From the NCBI GenBank assembly GCA_013396635.1, contig WBMW01003833.1:233025-297024 (forward strand): 64,000 bases of DNA, written 5' to 3'. Below are positions 35,948 through 48,745 of the stretch, in pieces. Within the stretch, counting starts at the first letter, position 1; every line of letters begins with the position of its first letter. A program made the position numbers and the translations under genes. This stretch comes from Penelope pileata (taxonomy: Eukaryota > Chordata > Aves > Galliformes > Cracidae). Below the pieces are notes generated by a model. That model was not told the origin of the DNA. It saw only the letters and a program-made list of their open reading frames with translations, and did no database searches.

Positions 35948-38900
35948 CTGAAAACAAAAAAAGAAAGACTTGTTAAAGAAGCTAGTCATTTCTTCAGTGA
36001 GTTTGGGCTCAAGTTGAGGCCCAAATGTCTAACGTCCAAAGAGCTGAGAGACAAATTCACAATCAGGTGTAGGCTTTAGGAGAAAGTCTACTCTCCATCT
36101 ATCATTTGGCTTGAGTTTGTCACCAGAGTCTATTTAGAAATATTGCATGGATAATACTGGGCAGTTAACCCAGCTTTGAGGTTTTACCTAGGGAGGCTCT
36201 AATATCATACACATCATAAGAACAAATGGTATTTGTTGGCATCCAGTGTTCAGGCTACCCTTAGAGCAGAATGGCTTGTCACAGGTATGCTACTAGAGTG
36301 ATCTGATCTGGTCTGTACTTCACAAGGCAGCAGAGACAGCTAGTGGGGTCACAGAACAATGCTGCAGTCAAGTGAGTAACTGACAAATAGATACATGGGC
36401 AAAACAATGATCTAAATAATTACGAATGGCCAGATGAAATACCATTTCATTTTCACAGATTAGTTTGTAGAGGATTTGTGTGCTTCAGTAGGCATGCAAG
36501 TCATTAAAAAAAAACTGATCATGTGAAATTAAAGTACAACTGGAAACAAATTTTTCACCATTTTTACACAAATGGATTAGACTGACTTTAGTCATTTGCA
36601 TGTTATTGAGAGGTGCAGTTAGAGTTATACGTGTTAGACGATTGATGTTTTTCTTTTGTGAATTCTAATAATCATTCTTCTAAAGTGCCTGAAAATCTTA
36701 CGTTTTTTTGTACTAAGAAAAAAGTAGTTGAAATTAAATAATTATGGTTTTACTCCAAACAATCAGAAATATCTGAAATCTTCAGTTGATCAAGCATGTC
36801 AGAAGTTTTATACTAGAATCTTAAACACAAGGTTCAAGAAAGTTACGACTTTCTAAATCCCATCTGTATTTAATGCAGATATTGAATGCAATACACAAAA
36901 TAAAAAGCTCCAATCTGTAAAAATCTTCAGCAAATTGAGGAAATTTAGACTGACATATAAAATATTTCTCTCAGTCTGCTTCTGACAGTCAGATGAACCT
37001 AGAATCTTTGATTTAAACATATTTCAATTATAAGAAGTTTGTACTCCACTGTTTCATTTCAAGCATCCATCTTTCATTTTCCACGATTCATAAAAAAACA
37101 CTTTAATCTAAAAATAGAATAGACACTATGGAACTAAAATAACTCGGTCACTTTGGCTGTTTCATTTGGACTTTAGACCCATCAAGTAAGCAGCTTTTAT
37201 CCTTTAGATAACAGAACTGCCTTTGATTTGATCTACTTTGAATTAGTTGAAACTACTCTGTCACACTGCCAAAACCGTTGTTGCAAAATGACTATGAAGA
37301 ACAGCCCTGCTCTATTACTTCGAGACGATCCTTTGTTTTGACAGGGCTGCAGATAAGTATGACAGTGACTGTCCTCTCCTATCAACTGTGCTGAAGTGTT
37401 AAGATTGTAATGGCTGGGCACAGTTATGGCTCTCCTACTCTTTCCTCAGGAAAGCCACCATCATTCTTTCTCCTTTTAGGGCTCACAGCACAACCTTGAA
37501 CATCAATGGCTGTAAGGTATTTCTTAAGTTTCAGATAAGAAGTGCCCACTGCCGCGGGAATGGAAGCGTTCCTACTGTAGTATATGCTCCACATCATATA
37601 TGTTGCCCCTATAGCTCCTTCATACTGACACTCCTATTACTACATGCCTGATAAAGTAGAGTTCTGTAAAGCCAACAGTGTTTAATGGTGAGCTTTCGGC
37701 TAGGTTAGCCTAACAGTCAGCCAGCTGTCTACCTCTCCAAAGGTTTCAGCCATTGCGTAGGATATCCAGATTCATATGCTATCCTTAATGAAATAAGGAT
37801 AAAGACTATAAACTCCAGCCATTCCAGAGGTTAACATCCCAGGACAAGCAAATATCACTTCTTCAGGCAAGTGAAAAGGGTTTTGTTAAACTACTGGACT
37901 ACACAAATGCATACTTTTAGATGTTATAACATAGACAACGTAAGATTTTTTAGTTTTTGTTGACCACTTACATACCTAACAATTGTACTATACATAAATA
38001 AAAACATATATATACATATATAGTCCTCTTACTCCCCCACAAAAAGTTGAACAACAGCATTTCCCTCTGCAAAAGTAATGTTTAATTGCTGTCCTCTCAT
38101 GGATATTTCACAAAAAAAAAACAACAACAACAAAAACAGAACACCCAAAACACAAGTCCCATCAACAGACTAATCAAGAATTCTTTCATAAAACTCACAA
38201 ATGCTAATGTTTCTATTACCTGGATTTCACATTAAGTTGGGTTAAAAGATTTCCATGTGCAAAAATCACTCTCAGCCAACAGTTACTTTGGTACTGATTG
38301 TGAGAACAGTATCATTCAGTTGAAACTGCAAGTTGAATTGATTTCCAATTTGTAAGGAAGTTTTTCAGTGCATTTTTTGATATTAGGAAAGCATAAAATA
38401 TAACGTAAGAGATTACCATGGTATGAAAAGCATCCAGGATCACAAGCTACTCTTTGCCATAAAAACAACCTATGCTCAGTCAACCTGAAGGGCCTGTTGC
38501 ACTGCATTCTAGGCACGCTTTTTCCAGACAAAACTACCAAAATATGACCCTGTAGGTATTTAGAGAAGCAAACAGAACATCCTAGTGTAACATCAGTCAC
38601 AGAAAATCAGGGGAAAAAAAACCCAACAAAACAACTAAAGCATCTCAGCTTTGAGAAGTAGCTGAAATCATGGCAATGGTATAATTATACTATATGGACA
38701 GATGTAAATATGAACATATGCACACACGTAATTCAAATTATTGTAGCATTGTTAGAATTAAAACATATTTCATGTAATAGATTGAATTTCATCTAATGTA
38801 TAAACATGCCATAAAGTTTATCAAGTAAACTCATATGCGAGTGCTGCAGAACTTGATGGGAATCTTGCTAATTAATTGAACTAAAGCAGGCTCAGATCAT

Positions 38901-41552
38901 CTCTGAAATAAATTCACATATAAACCGGTTAAGATCAAACAAGCATTCCTAGCTTTTAAGAATAAATTAGAGATAGTGAAGGGCCACCTTCATCTCTGTA
39001 TGTTTAATTTATTTATCCACATAATGAAAAGTTTCATGTACACCTTACCGAAACGTGTGTACTCTAAATAATGGTACCACATCCAATGAATTGAAGAACC
39101 TCATTAATTTCTTAATTTGCAACGGGAAATGTTGCAAAGGACTATAAGAAGAGAAAGGACAGCCTTGCAATAAAGCAATCATACTCCCCTTCCAGTAACT
39201 TAGTTTTTTCATTGCCTCTGACACAGAAATCCTATTTGGCAATGCATAAATAGCCTAAGCCAACATTTTCATCAGTGCTGTTTTGAGGTCCTAAATGTGA
39301 GGCATATGTTCTGATTTTGTGATATGATGTGTTCAAAGAGTAATTAACTGATGTCTCTGGAAGGTGTAAATGGCCACGATTTCTAGTAAGAGTCAGGTTA
39401 AAACAGGTACCCTATTATCTTATTAACTTTTCTTCAGGTTATTTAGGGAAAATTGCATCATCTTAGTGCATCTACTTTGTCCTGGAGGATAAAAAATGCT
39501 ACTCTATGCTCTTTGTCTCAGTTCTCCACTTGTCCAGTGGAAGCATGGTGCTGTCTCTTTCCATACTCTCAAGCTGCAATCTCTCCATATTCAAACTACA
39601 ATCTCTTCCAGCAGGGATTGTATTGCTTCATTAATTTTTGATATTCCTGATTATGTCTCAGTACAATCACGTCTTGAACTTAGTCTGAGCCTTTAGGAGG
39701 TATCTCTTTACTTGTGAAAACAACATATTTTTCATTTAAAGTATCTGTCACTATAATGCACTTTACCTAATAGGCAAAATTTGCATAAAATAAAGGCACC
39801 ATTTATCCAAATGGTTTTGGATAAACCAAAGCATGTACATTTCTTCTATATTGTAAACAATGACTCAAAGCTCTTGGACAAATTCCATTTAATACATTAA
39901 AACAACGACTCCAGCATGGTCTCCAGGTTCTTAAATCCAGCCAACCACTCCGTCATGTGGGACCCGCACTCCTTTGTGTTCTGTTGCTGCGGAGTCAGCA
40001 GAGGGAGCACAACATAGCTAAAAAAGCTCTTTCCAAGAACTCTGCTGACACAATCGGTGATGCTCTTAAACAAACAAGCTAGCAAAAAAATACATAAAAA
40101 TAGCCATGTTGGCTGATATCCCTGATTCAGTGTTGGACAAAAATCACAAAGGATTTTTTTTTTTTTTAAACCAAGCTTATTAAGCTTCAAACTGTGGTAT
40201 GAGAAAAACAAACTAGCAGCAAAAAGCTATAGGATTTGCTTTAAAAGTTCCATTATAGAGTCTTGTAACATTATATCTGCATAATCAAGAAGAAGAGGGA
40301 AAAAGGATTTTTTTTTTTTAATCCATGGTTGCTGGTAAAATTTAGAGAAGAAATTGACTCATTTATGTTATGATGTGTGTACAAATCTGCAATATATTTA
40401 TTGGACTTAAAGCATTTTTCCAAGCAAATTACAAGTGAAAAATGGCTACGATTGCGGAAAATGGCTTACTTAGGCAGCTCACTTCAGTCAAATTTTTTGT
40501 ATTGTAAATTCAAATGGTTTTATTTGAAAACTCAGTGCTACCCTCAGCATTCTTACCCCAGGACTGTGCATTGTAGCAGCAATGAAAACACTTGGGTATG
40601 CACCTTGGACAGCATTACTGCCCATACTGACATCTTACTTGACCTCCAATTTTTCTTTTAAGCACAAATTCACCTAAACTACTTACAGGAATAGAAACTA
40701 AGCTCACTGTAGAACAAAAGAACAAGACTTTCATGAATCTCTTGCAATTAGAAAAAGCTAAACTAAAGCCAGAAGTCATAACCAATAAATAAATAATAAA
40801 ATTAGAGGCATGTTTCGCCCCTCCTTCTTAATTCCCCTGTAAGAAAATACCTAGTGTACTCTGGAAAAAATTAGTGTCAAAAATTAGCTTCATAATAAGA
40901 AGTGACTTAGTGAAGAAGCGAGTTCACAGATGATTTAGTGCATTACTTTTAATTCAACTCTAACTCCCAGCACAAGATCAAGACAATGGATGACATTTTC
41001 TTCTCTGTCTCAGATTCACCCCTCAAGCCATCTAAACACGGCCCCAGAACGAACATGTCTGTTAGGAAGGATAACTGACAATACCAAAAGGATGCAACAC
41101 AAACAGCATACTTGCACAAGAATGGGAACAAGCATTCCATATAAAAGCAAGCCTGCTGGTTCTTGGATCACCAAGAGGTATGCACCACCAGTGAGGCACA
41201 GTGCAGCCAACAAGCACTCTTCAAGGGTTAATCACTCCATGGGAGGATATGAACTTATGAAAGTCTCCTTTTACAGCGTGCTGTACTAACCAGCAGAACA
41301 AGCACAGGGCCAAAACTCTGATAGAAAAGAGCTGGGGCTGAGCAGAATGTTAAAGGTGTGACAAAAAAAACAGATGCTCCGAGGAACGTCTTGAAACACG
41401 GCCACCAGATGTGAGTTTCTGTCACACAAAGCAAACCACAGAGTGCTGGCATGGATGGCATAACTACCAGGCTCAGAGATCCCAGCGCTGCACTGTCCAA
41501 GGGCTGCAGAGAACAGAGATGCTGAGGTCCTACAGGACGCCAGGTAATGCTT

Positions 41553-41570
41553 GGTGGTGGTGGTGGTGGT
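41553..41570. repeat. (GGT)6 trinucleotide repeat
   Basis: Six GGT units, in the GC-richer patch at 41290-41610. On the minus strand they produce a poly-Pro or poly-Thr stretch in unsupported reading frames. Confidence 0.95.
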
Positions 41571-44500
41571 GTCAGTGTATCCATCCTCCCACCAAGGCTG
41601 CACAGTAACACTTCAGAAGAGACTCAAGAAATGGAGGAAGTGCAAACACATGAAAAGGCCAAAAGCAAGCAACTCATAAATCAGTAGGAACACATTTCAT
41701 TCCTGTAACTGAATCATAACTACAAACTGTAAAAGCACAGCCCATAAAATTTACTACAACATTTAGCAGGGAGTAGCTAACAGAAATAGGATTAAAAGAA
41801 AAAGCTCACTGAGAGAATAACAGGTCTGTTTAATTTAAGATGTATTTTCTATTCTGTGCCTATAGAGTTTACACAGGGTGCCATATGGCCCTGAGTTCCC
41901 ATTTGAATTAGCAGCATTTTGTACTCTTGGAACAACACAAACAACTGTAAATACAAATGCAAATGAGACACAAACTTAAAAATACCACAGGCTACTCAGA
42001 TACAGTACAAATTATACAATCTTATGTTATTTACTTAATTGAGGGTTTTGCATTCTGATACTGGATAGAAATTGATGACATTTTACTTTATTTCAGGATA
42101 CAAAGAAATTAACAGTATGGCTGTGACCAAATAACCGTTTAAATAGAAATTGAGAATATTGAATAAGGGAATATAACTGATGCTACAAATACTGATTTAT
42201 GACTCTGAAAAAAATATATATACATATATATCTGAGCTATACATATAAGAGAAAGAGCACTTCCAGAATTTTGCAGTTATGTTCTCCATGATTTTGAAGT
42301 GACACAGTAGTAAAAGTAACCAGTAGTAAAAGACTGATTGCAATGAAAATGACAGCATTCTGCTACTGTCACAAGTCTGGCAGAATGCTGAGCTACAGAG
42401 AGAATTCCTGCTCTGTTAACTCAGATTCAGCATCTATGGCAATGGACCCTCAAACTGTTCTAAGAAATACTGAACAGAAGAACTACACAGTTTTCTCGTT
42501 ACAGGCAGATGCCTCCTGTGCTTCGTGAGGTGCCAGGTACTGAAACTAAAATTAATCTCTATGACATACTTGTCTTTTTGTTTGAAAATATCTTAAAAAT
42601 ATTTCATGCTCTTCAAAATATAAATGATTATTTCATTATGTTTAACAACAAAAGAGCACAAAAAACAGAAGCACAAAAATGTGAAAAATACAATGTAATC
42701 TGATAGCTACAAGAGAAATCAAAACAAGCATCTACAGAATTCTAAGGGCAAAGATGATCCATCAGTATTTCTAACATGCCTAATTGCATTACTGGGGCTC
42801 AAATTGGAGTAATTTTGGTTTTGAAGAATTTGATGAAATCAGGAACAAACAACATGCCTCTAGCTTGCACTAGCCGTATTGTAAAACTACCTCATGACAT
42901 AAAACGTAGGCGTTGCACTCCATGAATCACTGTGATTTTAAAACGGATACTGATAGATTGGCGATGAATCACATTCGATTTTGTAATCAGAAAAAGCTGG
43001 CTTCTTACGGGAGACCTTTGCCCCTTTTTGGCAAAGTGTAGTCACTAAGTGTGCCAAGCTACTAAGGAGGAGGCCTTCTCTTCTCATGTACGTGGCCTCG
43101 TAAGACTGGGGTAAGTCATTGATTTTAAAATATTCAGAGACATGCAAGCTTTATCAACTGGAAAGCTGCACAGATTAATTGACAGGTACACTCATTCTCA
43201 GAACTGTACTTGGCTCAAAGCCTCAATGCACATTTCATCACTGGCATTTATTTATTGCACTGGGTAGACTTCATATTACTCAGAGATCTAGTCAAAGTTT
43301 TACAAACTACTGAAAAATCATACAATTCAAACAATTTAGTGATTTCTTTAGTTAGGGTGTATTATTAATATATGTGCCACACACGCCCAGACTCAAAATT
43401 CTATCAATGTATGTTACAACAACGATCAAGAAGAAATTAGATTATTGTAAAATACACATCTTATATATAAAATATGTATATTATACAATATAAATACACA
43501 CAACTCCTATACAAAATTACTATTTCTCACTAACTGCAGTGACAATACCGTGCCCAGAGCCAGTGAAATAAACTCACAGCTACCACAAAACAACAGTGTC
43601 AGTGGTTAGCCAGCTGCCTACTGTGCATTTAATTAGGAGACAGCACCATCCAAGAATATTTAAGTGTAGTGCTATCTAGTAAATTTATATTGTGTTCAGA
43701 CGTGATCCACTATATGAAAATCTGCAAATTCCTCAATGGCTTCAGAAGCCTTCGCCAGACAAGCAAAGATTTAAGCACAGCAAAATATACAAGAAGAATG
43801 TAGCCACTGACCCTATTTGTGAGACAATCTTATGCTTCATTGTTTATTTGGCTTCATTAGGTTATCACTATGTCCTTTAATGTACTTTAATGTACTAATC
43901 ATGGAATTCATTCTTTATTCTTGGTCAATATTTATCAGCTAGGATACCTAGCAAGAAAATTTACAATAGATGCACCTCACTATTCAAATCTGAATACAAA
44001 GTTTGCAGTTCTTTTCTGAAACGTTCGTAACTTCAACAGTAAAAGTTGTGTGTTATGTTCACAATATCCAGTTAATTTTTTTCTAAATGATGTCTTAGGC
44101 GTCATAAGTTTGATACTAACATTGAATGAGTTTTATAATACAAATACTTGAATAACCAATTAAAACCTTCTCAACCCACATAGTGGTAGCAGAGCATTTG
44201 CTGAGATATTTTTACAGACCCATAAGACTGTTGGTAAGAAGCCTGGGATTTTTTCTTTCCTCAGACTTCATCAAGCCAGTGTTTAACGTTCACAAGACAT
44301 CTCTTTCCAAGAGATGAGATAATAAGGCATACAGCTTTAATAGAGTAAAATACACTCATTAATATCCTAAACTCTGTTCCCTGCCATGGCAGAGTACTGA
44401 ATACTCCCACAGGAAGAGAAGGAGGAGGAACAAATGCAACATTTGTTGAAACTCATTCCTTGAATTAAATCCCATTTTTAAAGTTTTTCCTGGCAGTCAG

Positions 44501-47500
44501 ATATGTTGCAAATTATCCATAAAAATGCTTCTCTCATATCAGGAAGAGCTGGTTTTCTCACAAAGCTGTCATTTTCTAAAAAACTAAAAAATGCACAGTG
44601 TATTCTAATATGGTATGACCACATGGAGTTACTATATATTTTGATGGAGTAATTTTTTATTTACTAAGGTTGGAATATTTTAACTCCATTGGACAACCAC
44701 TAAGTCTTCACGTTTAGAAAGCAAAACTCATTCACTAATGTAAACATGCTTAATTCTATTTGTGAATTAAATACAAGCAATATCTTAGCATGACTGGGAA
44801 CAACACTTTCCTATATATAGTTCTAAAAAATATATTTGACTTGTAGACGATTCTAAACTTGCAAGGGTACTACTAGTAATAGACACACCACCCCAGAGCA
44901 GTAGGTTGCCCAGTGCAGCACTGAAGGATGCCACTCTTAACTCCATCCCAACTGTTGCCACTATTCTGACAAGTTAAGCTCCACGCAAAAGAAATCTGGG
45001 TACCCCATTTCAATGTCATATTCCAGCAGGCTTTGTAACAGCCCACAGGAAAAGTACTCACCTAAAATAATTCAGCAACAGACATACATGAACTTTTGTA
45101 CACCTATCATCTGTTGCACAAATGCATCTCTTTGATCTTTTAAATTAACCCGAAAAATTAACCTTCTCAACTGTACCAACTGGGGAGCATAAAACCTGCT
45201 CTGCCACTTCTCAGCAACAGAGCAATCTCTTGTCATCTGACTGCTGTACTTTTGACCCTCCAAAATGGTCCCAAGATACATTGACATGTTTTTACATGTA
45301 ATTCAATAATTTTTGTTCTCAATACTGTATGGTGCTTATCACACATTTAGATCAATGTTCTTTGCATCTTCTGTACTCCATCTTTCTACTTATTCATTTT
45401 TCCAGATAGCTCTAGAAGTACCCCATCAAGGTGACTTCAGACCATCTACACAAGGTGTGCAGAATCAGGTCACAAGGAGGGTAAGCTTGCTTTTGTAACT
45501 GAAATTGCAACACTGTGCAACATTGTAAGAAATAGTTAATGAATGCCAGTAAATTAATTATGAACTGTCTTCCAAATCTAAGTTACCTTTAACAGTTTCA
45601 CTTGTGAATCTACTATTGGACTACATGAGAAGAGCATCATAAGAACATGCCATACTCCTGTATTTTAGGGTCCGCATTAGATACCATAAAGTATGATATT
45701 GTGATTTTATCCCAGAAGAAAAATAGGTGGAAGTTTTCTGAACAAAATTTAGCACTGAAGAATGACGATCATGAGACAGATATAAAATGTTATATTTGAA
45801 GCCTGCCTATGCCTAAACAATAGCAATCTGAGAAAAAGAATACCAGTGTAGCAGCTATGAAAACTCAGCTAGCATTAAATTAGCACCAACTTGCTTCCTT
45901 TCATGTTATTGTATTCTTTAATTCCTAGAGAAATTATAGGAATTTGGTTAGAAAATTTCTGTTTGCTATTCTTGCAGACTGGAACTTAGAACTATAGTGA
46001 CTAGAGAACAGAGAGATCAGAACACCACCACCCCACCAGCCCTAATACAGTTACTGGCGGACAGATAATACCCAGAAGCCCTGGAACATAACTGTAATAA
46101 GCCAGGTCAAAATGTCACTTGACGAGGCAACAATTCTTCTAACAATCTCTAAGCAGCCCTGGAGGTCAGCCTATCCATCAGAAAAATCAAATGATTTTGA
46201 TTATGTAATTTCCACTCCTACCATCTCATACTAATAAACAAAATTCCCTTTTCCAGTCAAAAGGAAAATATTGCAATCCATGCATTCAGGGTGCATGCTC
46301 AGCCGTTATCCGCAGCTACTTCAGCCTTCTGTCACTCGTCCCTCATTAGTTTTCTGAGAAAGGACGCCCTTCTCACAAGTTTTTCTGAGAATCTGATATG
46401 AGCTTTTGGAACGGCATAGAATTTGACAGATATTTAACTCCATTTCAAACTTAATATTCAAGGGAAAGAAGCAAGATACCTTCCTCTTCAGGATATGGAA
46501 GTCATTTCTTAAAAACACAGTGGACAAGTTATGTTTCAACCTGAACAAGAAGATGAGTGCTCTTCCTGCAGCCCTGTGATTAGAAAAAGTAGACAAGGGG
46601 AAAAGAACGTGAACTCAGCTTTTATTTCATTTCAAAATCATCGATGGACTTTGAAAAGAACATAAAGACAACCTGGATAATGACGTATAATTGCAAAATA
46701 CTTTGATACTGATGCATAAACTAACTGTATTATCAAACAAGAACTCTTCAAAAGTTCATATTTTCCAGAGTGCATGAAAACTAAAAGAATTTCTTCAATG
46801 GCATTTGCTGTTGGGTTATTTATTCTTCCTCTATGCTATTAATATCCTAAGAATGTGTTGAGTATGCCTTGGCCCTACTTTTGTCAGCCTGTTTTGAAGT
46901 AAGATCTTTCCAATTTGCCCCAATGAAGGGACAAATGTTTTTATCTGCCAAGGTTTGGAAGATCATTTCATGTAACTCACTTGTTCCTTCACGTGAGCTG
47001 CCTGTCACTCCCGTGCTGCCCCTAAGTGCCATTCAACCAGAGAGCAGGGCAGATCCGTGCACTATTATTTAAAAAAACATATATACCTGGCAACAAACAG
47101 CATTCATTCTTTATTTCCACGGTGCAAACTGCCACTGATCTTTGCCTCAGCAATAAAATACCATTTTTAAAATTGTGTTTGATGTTATTCTTCAGTTATT
47201 ACTATCGGTGGTCTTTAAACCATAGCGTCCACACATAGCAAGTCTCACTCTTGTCACACTGACACACAGACAGCAGACTTCTGATGTACATAGTCACTGC
47301 ATGACTGTACAATTCACTCTGTTACAGAAAGATAGTACCTAGTATTCCTATTTTTGTCAAGGAACTTTCTCGAGAGTTACAATGACGTCGTTTTAGGACA
47401 AACAGAAAACAGAGTATCCACAGCTAAGACTTAAGAAAAATATTGTTAAGAAAAATGTATTAATGTATACTCTCAGAATTGTGGTTTTTTTTTTATTATT

Positions 47501-48377
47501 ATTTTTTAAGAATTGATGCTAACAGTGATTTTTAAAATGTTTTCAGCTGTAAGGAATTTACCAATGCTTAAGTGAAGCAATAAAGATGCTCATTAAATTG
47601 TGAATTTTGTACGTAAATATTGTGGAGAGTACAAAGTGTTTATTAACAGTAAGCTAAAAAACTCAGTGTGCGCCCCAGTCACCCACGTTCATGTGGATTC
47701 CAGCTCTGTATACAAGATTGAGAATCTCAGCTCACGTAAGCTTGCTTGTTCCCTTGGCAAAAATGAAGTGCCATTCCATTTCTATCCTTGACAGCATTTG
47801 TCAGTTTCAATTGAGGAGAAATCATATAATCAAGTTTTAACTCTGGGGAGGTAGTACAAATAATTATGGAGTTAAGCAACGCCTACACTAGCAGCACAAG
47901 CAAAGCAGCTATGGTAAATTTTAACAGCATTAAAAAGAGGGGAAGAAAGATTGAGAAAATTTCAGTTCCCTTCTCTGTCATGTGTTCTTGTCATCATCTT
48001 GCTTTTTTTTTCCCTATATTTAAAGTACTTAAAGAATTCTTCTGCAAGCAGTCTATGAGGATGACTAACAGCAAATCTTTCAGCTTCATATAATGATAAA
48101 TAAGCGTACACAATGTGTACACTCCAATTCAAGACAAAAATATATATTTAAAGAACTTGTATATCTTTCTAGAACGTTTATTGAAATGAGGTAGTGTTAA
48201 CATACTGAAAAAATCGTCTTAACTAATTTTCTGAAAGATATCATTTTCAATAATGAGATAAAAATATATTACTTCAAATATCCAAGTCATTTTCACATAC
48301 CAAGCACAACTTATAAACTGGAATATTGCCCGTTTACTATGGAATACTTGATAAATTGATTGGCTTATGTTTAAACT

Positions 48378-48418
48378 AAATGTTAAAGGTCCCTTCCAAT
48401 TCAAACAGTTCTATGATA
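48378..48418 (+). repeat. Short CR1 3'-tail remnant (plus orientation)
   Basis: AATGTTAAAGGTCCCTTCCA followed by ATTCAAACAGTTCTATGATA matches the terminal about 40 nt of CR1. The rest of the element is absent, consistent with severe 5' truncation. Confidence 0.65.
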
Positions 48419-48604
48419 AATCAACTATTTATCTTTAATTTGGGCAGAATAACAACGATTAACCTTGTCATACCCCATTATTCTTTTAAGTGGATTCATT
48501 TTCTAGGCAAGCAAGTTTACTGTGAGGAACTAGAAGTTATTACCATGACTTTTTGTAACCCCTCAAGGCTTGTGAACTAGGAAAAAATCACGTGGCTGTG
48601 GTAT

Positions 48605-48745
48605 ATCACAGAATGGCTTGGGTTGGAAGGGACCTTAAAGATCACCTAGTTCCAACTCCCCACCACGGGCAGGGACACCACTTACATTTGAGACCAGGCT
48701 GCTGAAAGCCCCATCTAACCTGGCCTTGATATGCATTAAGGGCGA
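48605..48745 (-). repeat. CR1 LINE 3'-end fragment (minus orientation)
   Basis: ATCACAGAATGGCTTGGGTT, GGAAGGGACCTTAAAGATCA, CCTAGTTCCAACTCCC and GGGCAGGGACACC, ending near GGCCTTGATATGCATTAAGG. This is a close match to the avian CR1 3' end read on the minus strand. It lies about 190 bp from an oppositely oriented CR1 tail. The inner boundary is approximate. Confidence 0.92.

Noticed and set aside
35634..35957. Apparent start six residues upstream of MVDTEM (MFSGIT...)
   Set aside because: The first codon is TTG inside the intron's acceptor region (TTGTTTTCAG). The real exon starts at 35947.
40949..41213. Hydrophobic minus-strand frame resembling a small membrane protein
   Set aside because: Two frames are open in the same interval on opposite strands, no homologue is recognised and no splice sites clearly bound it.
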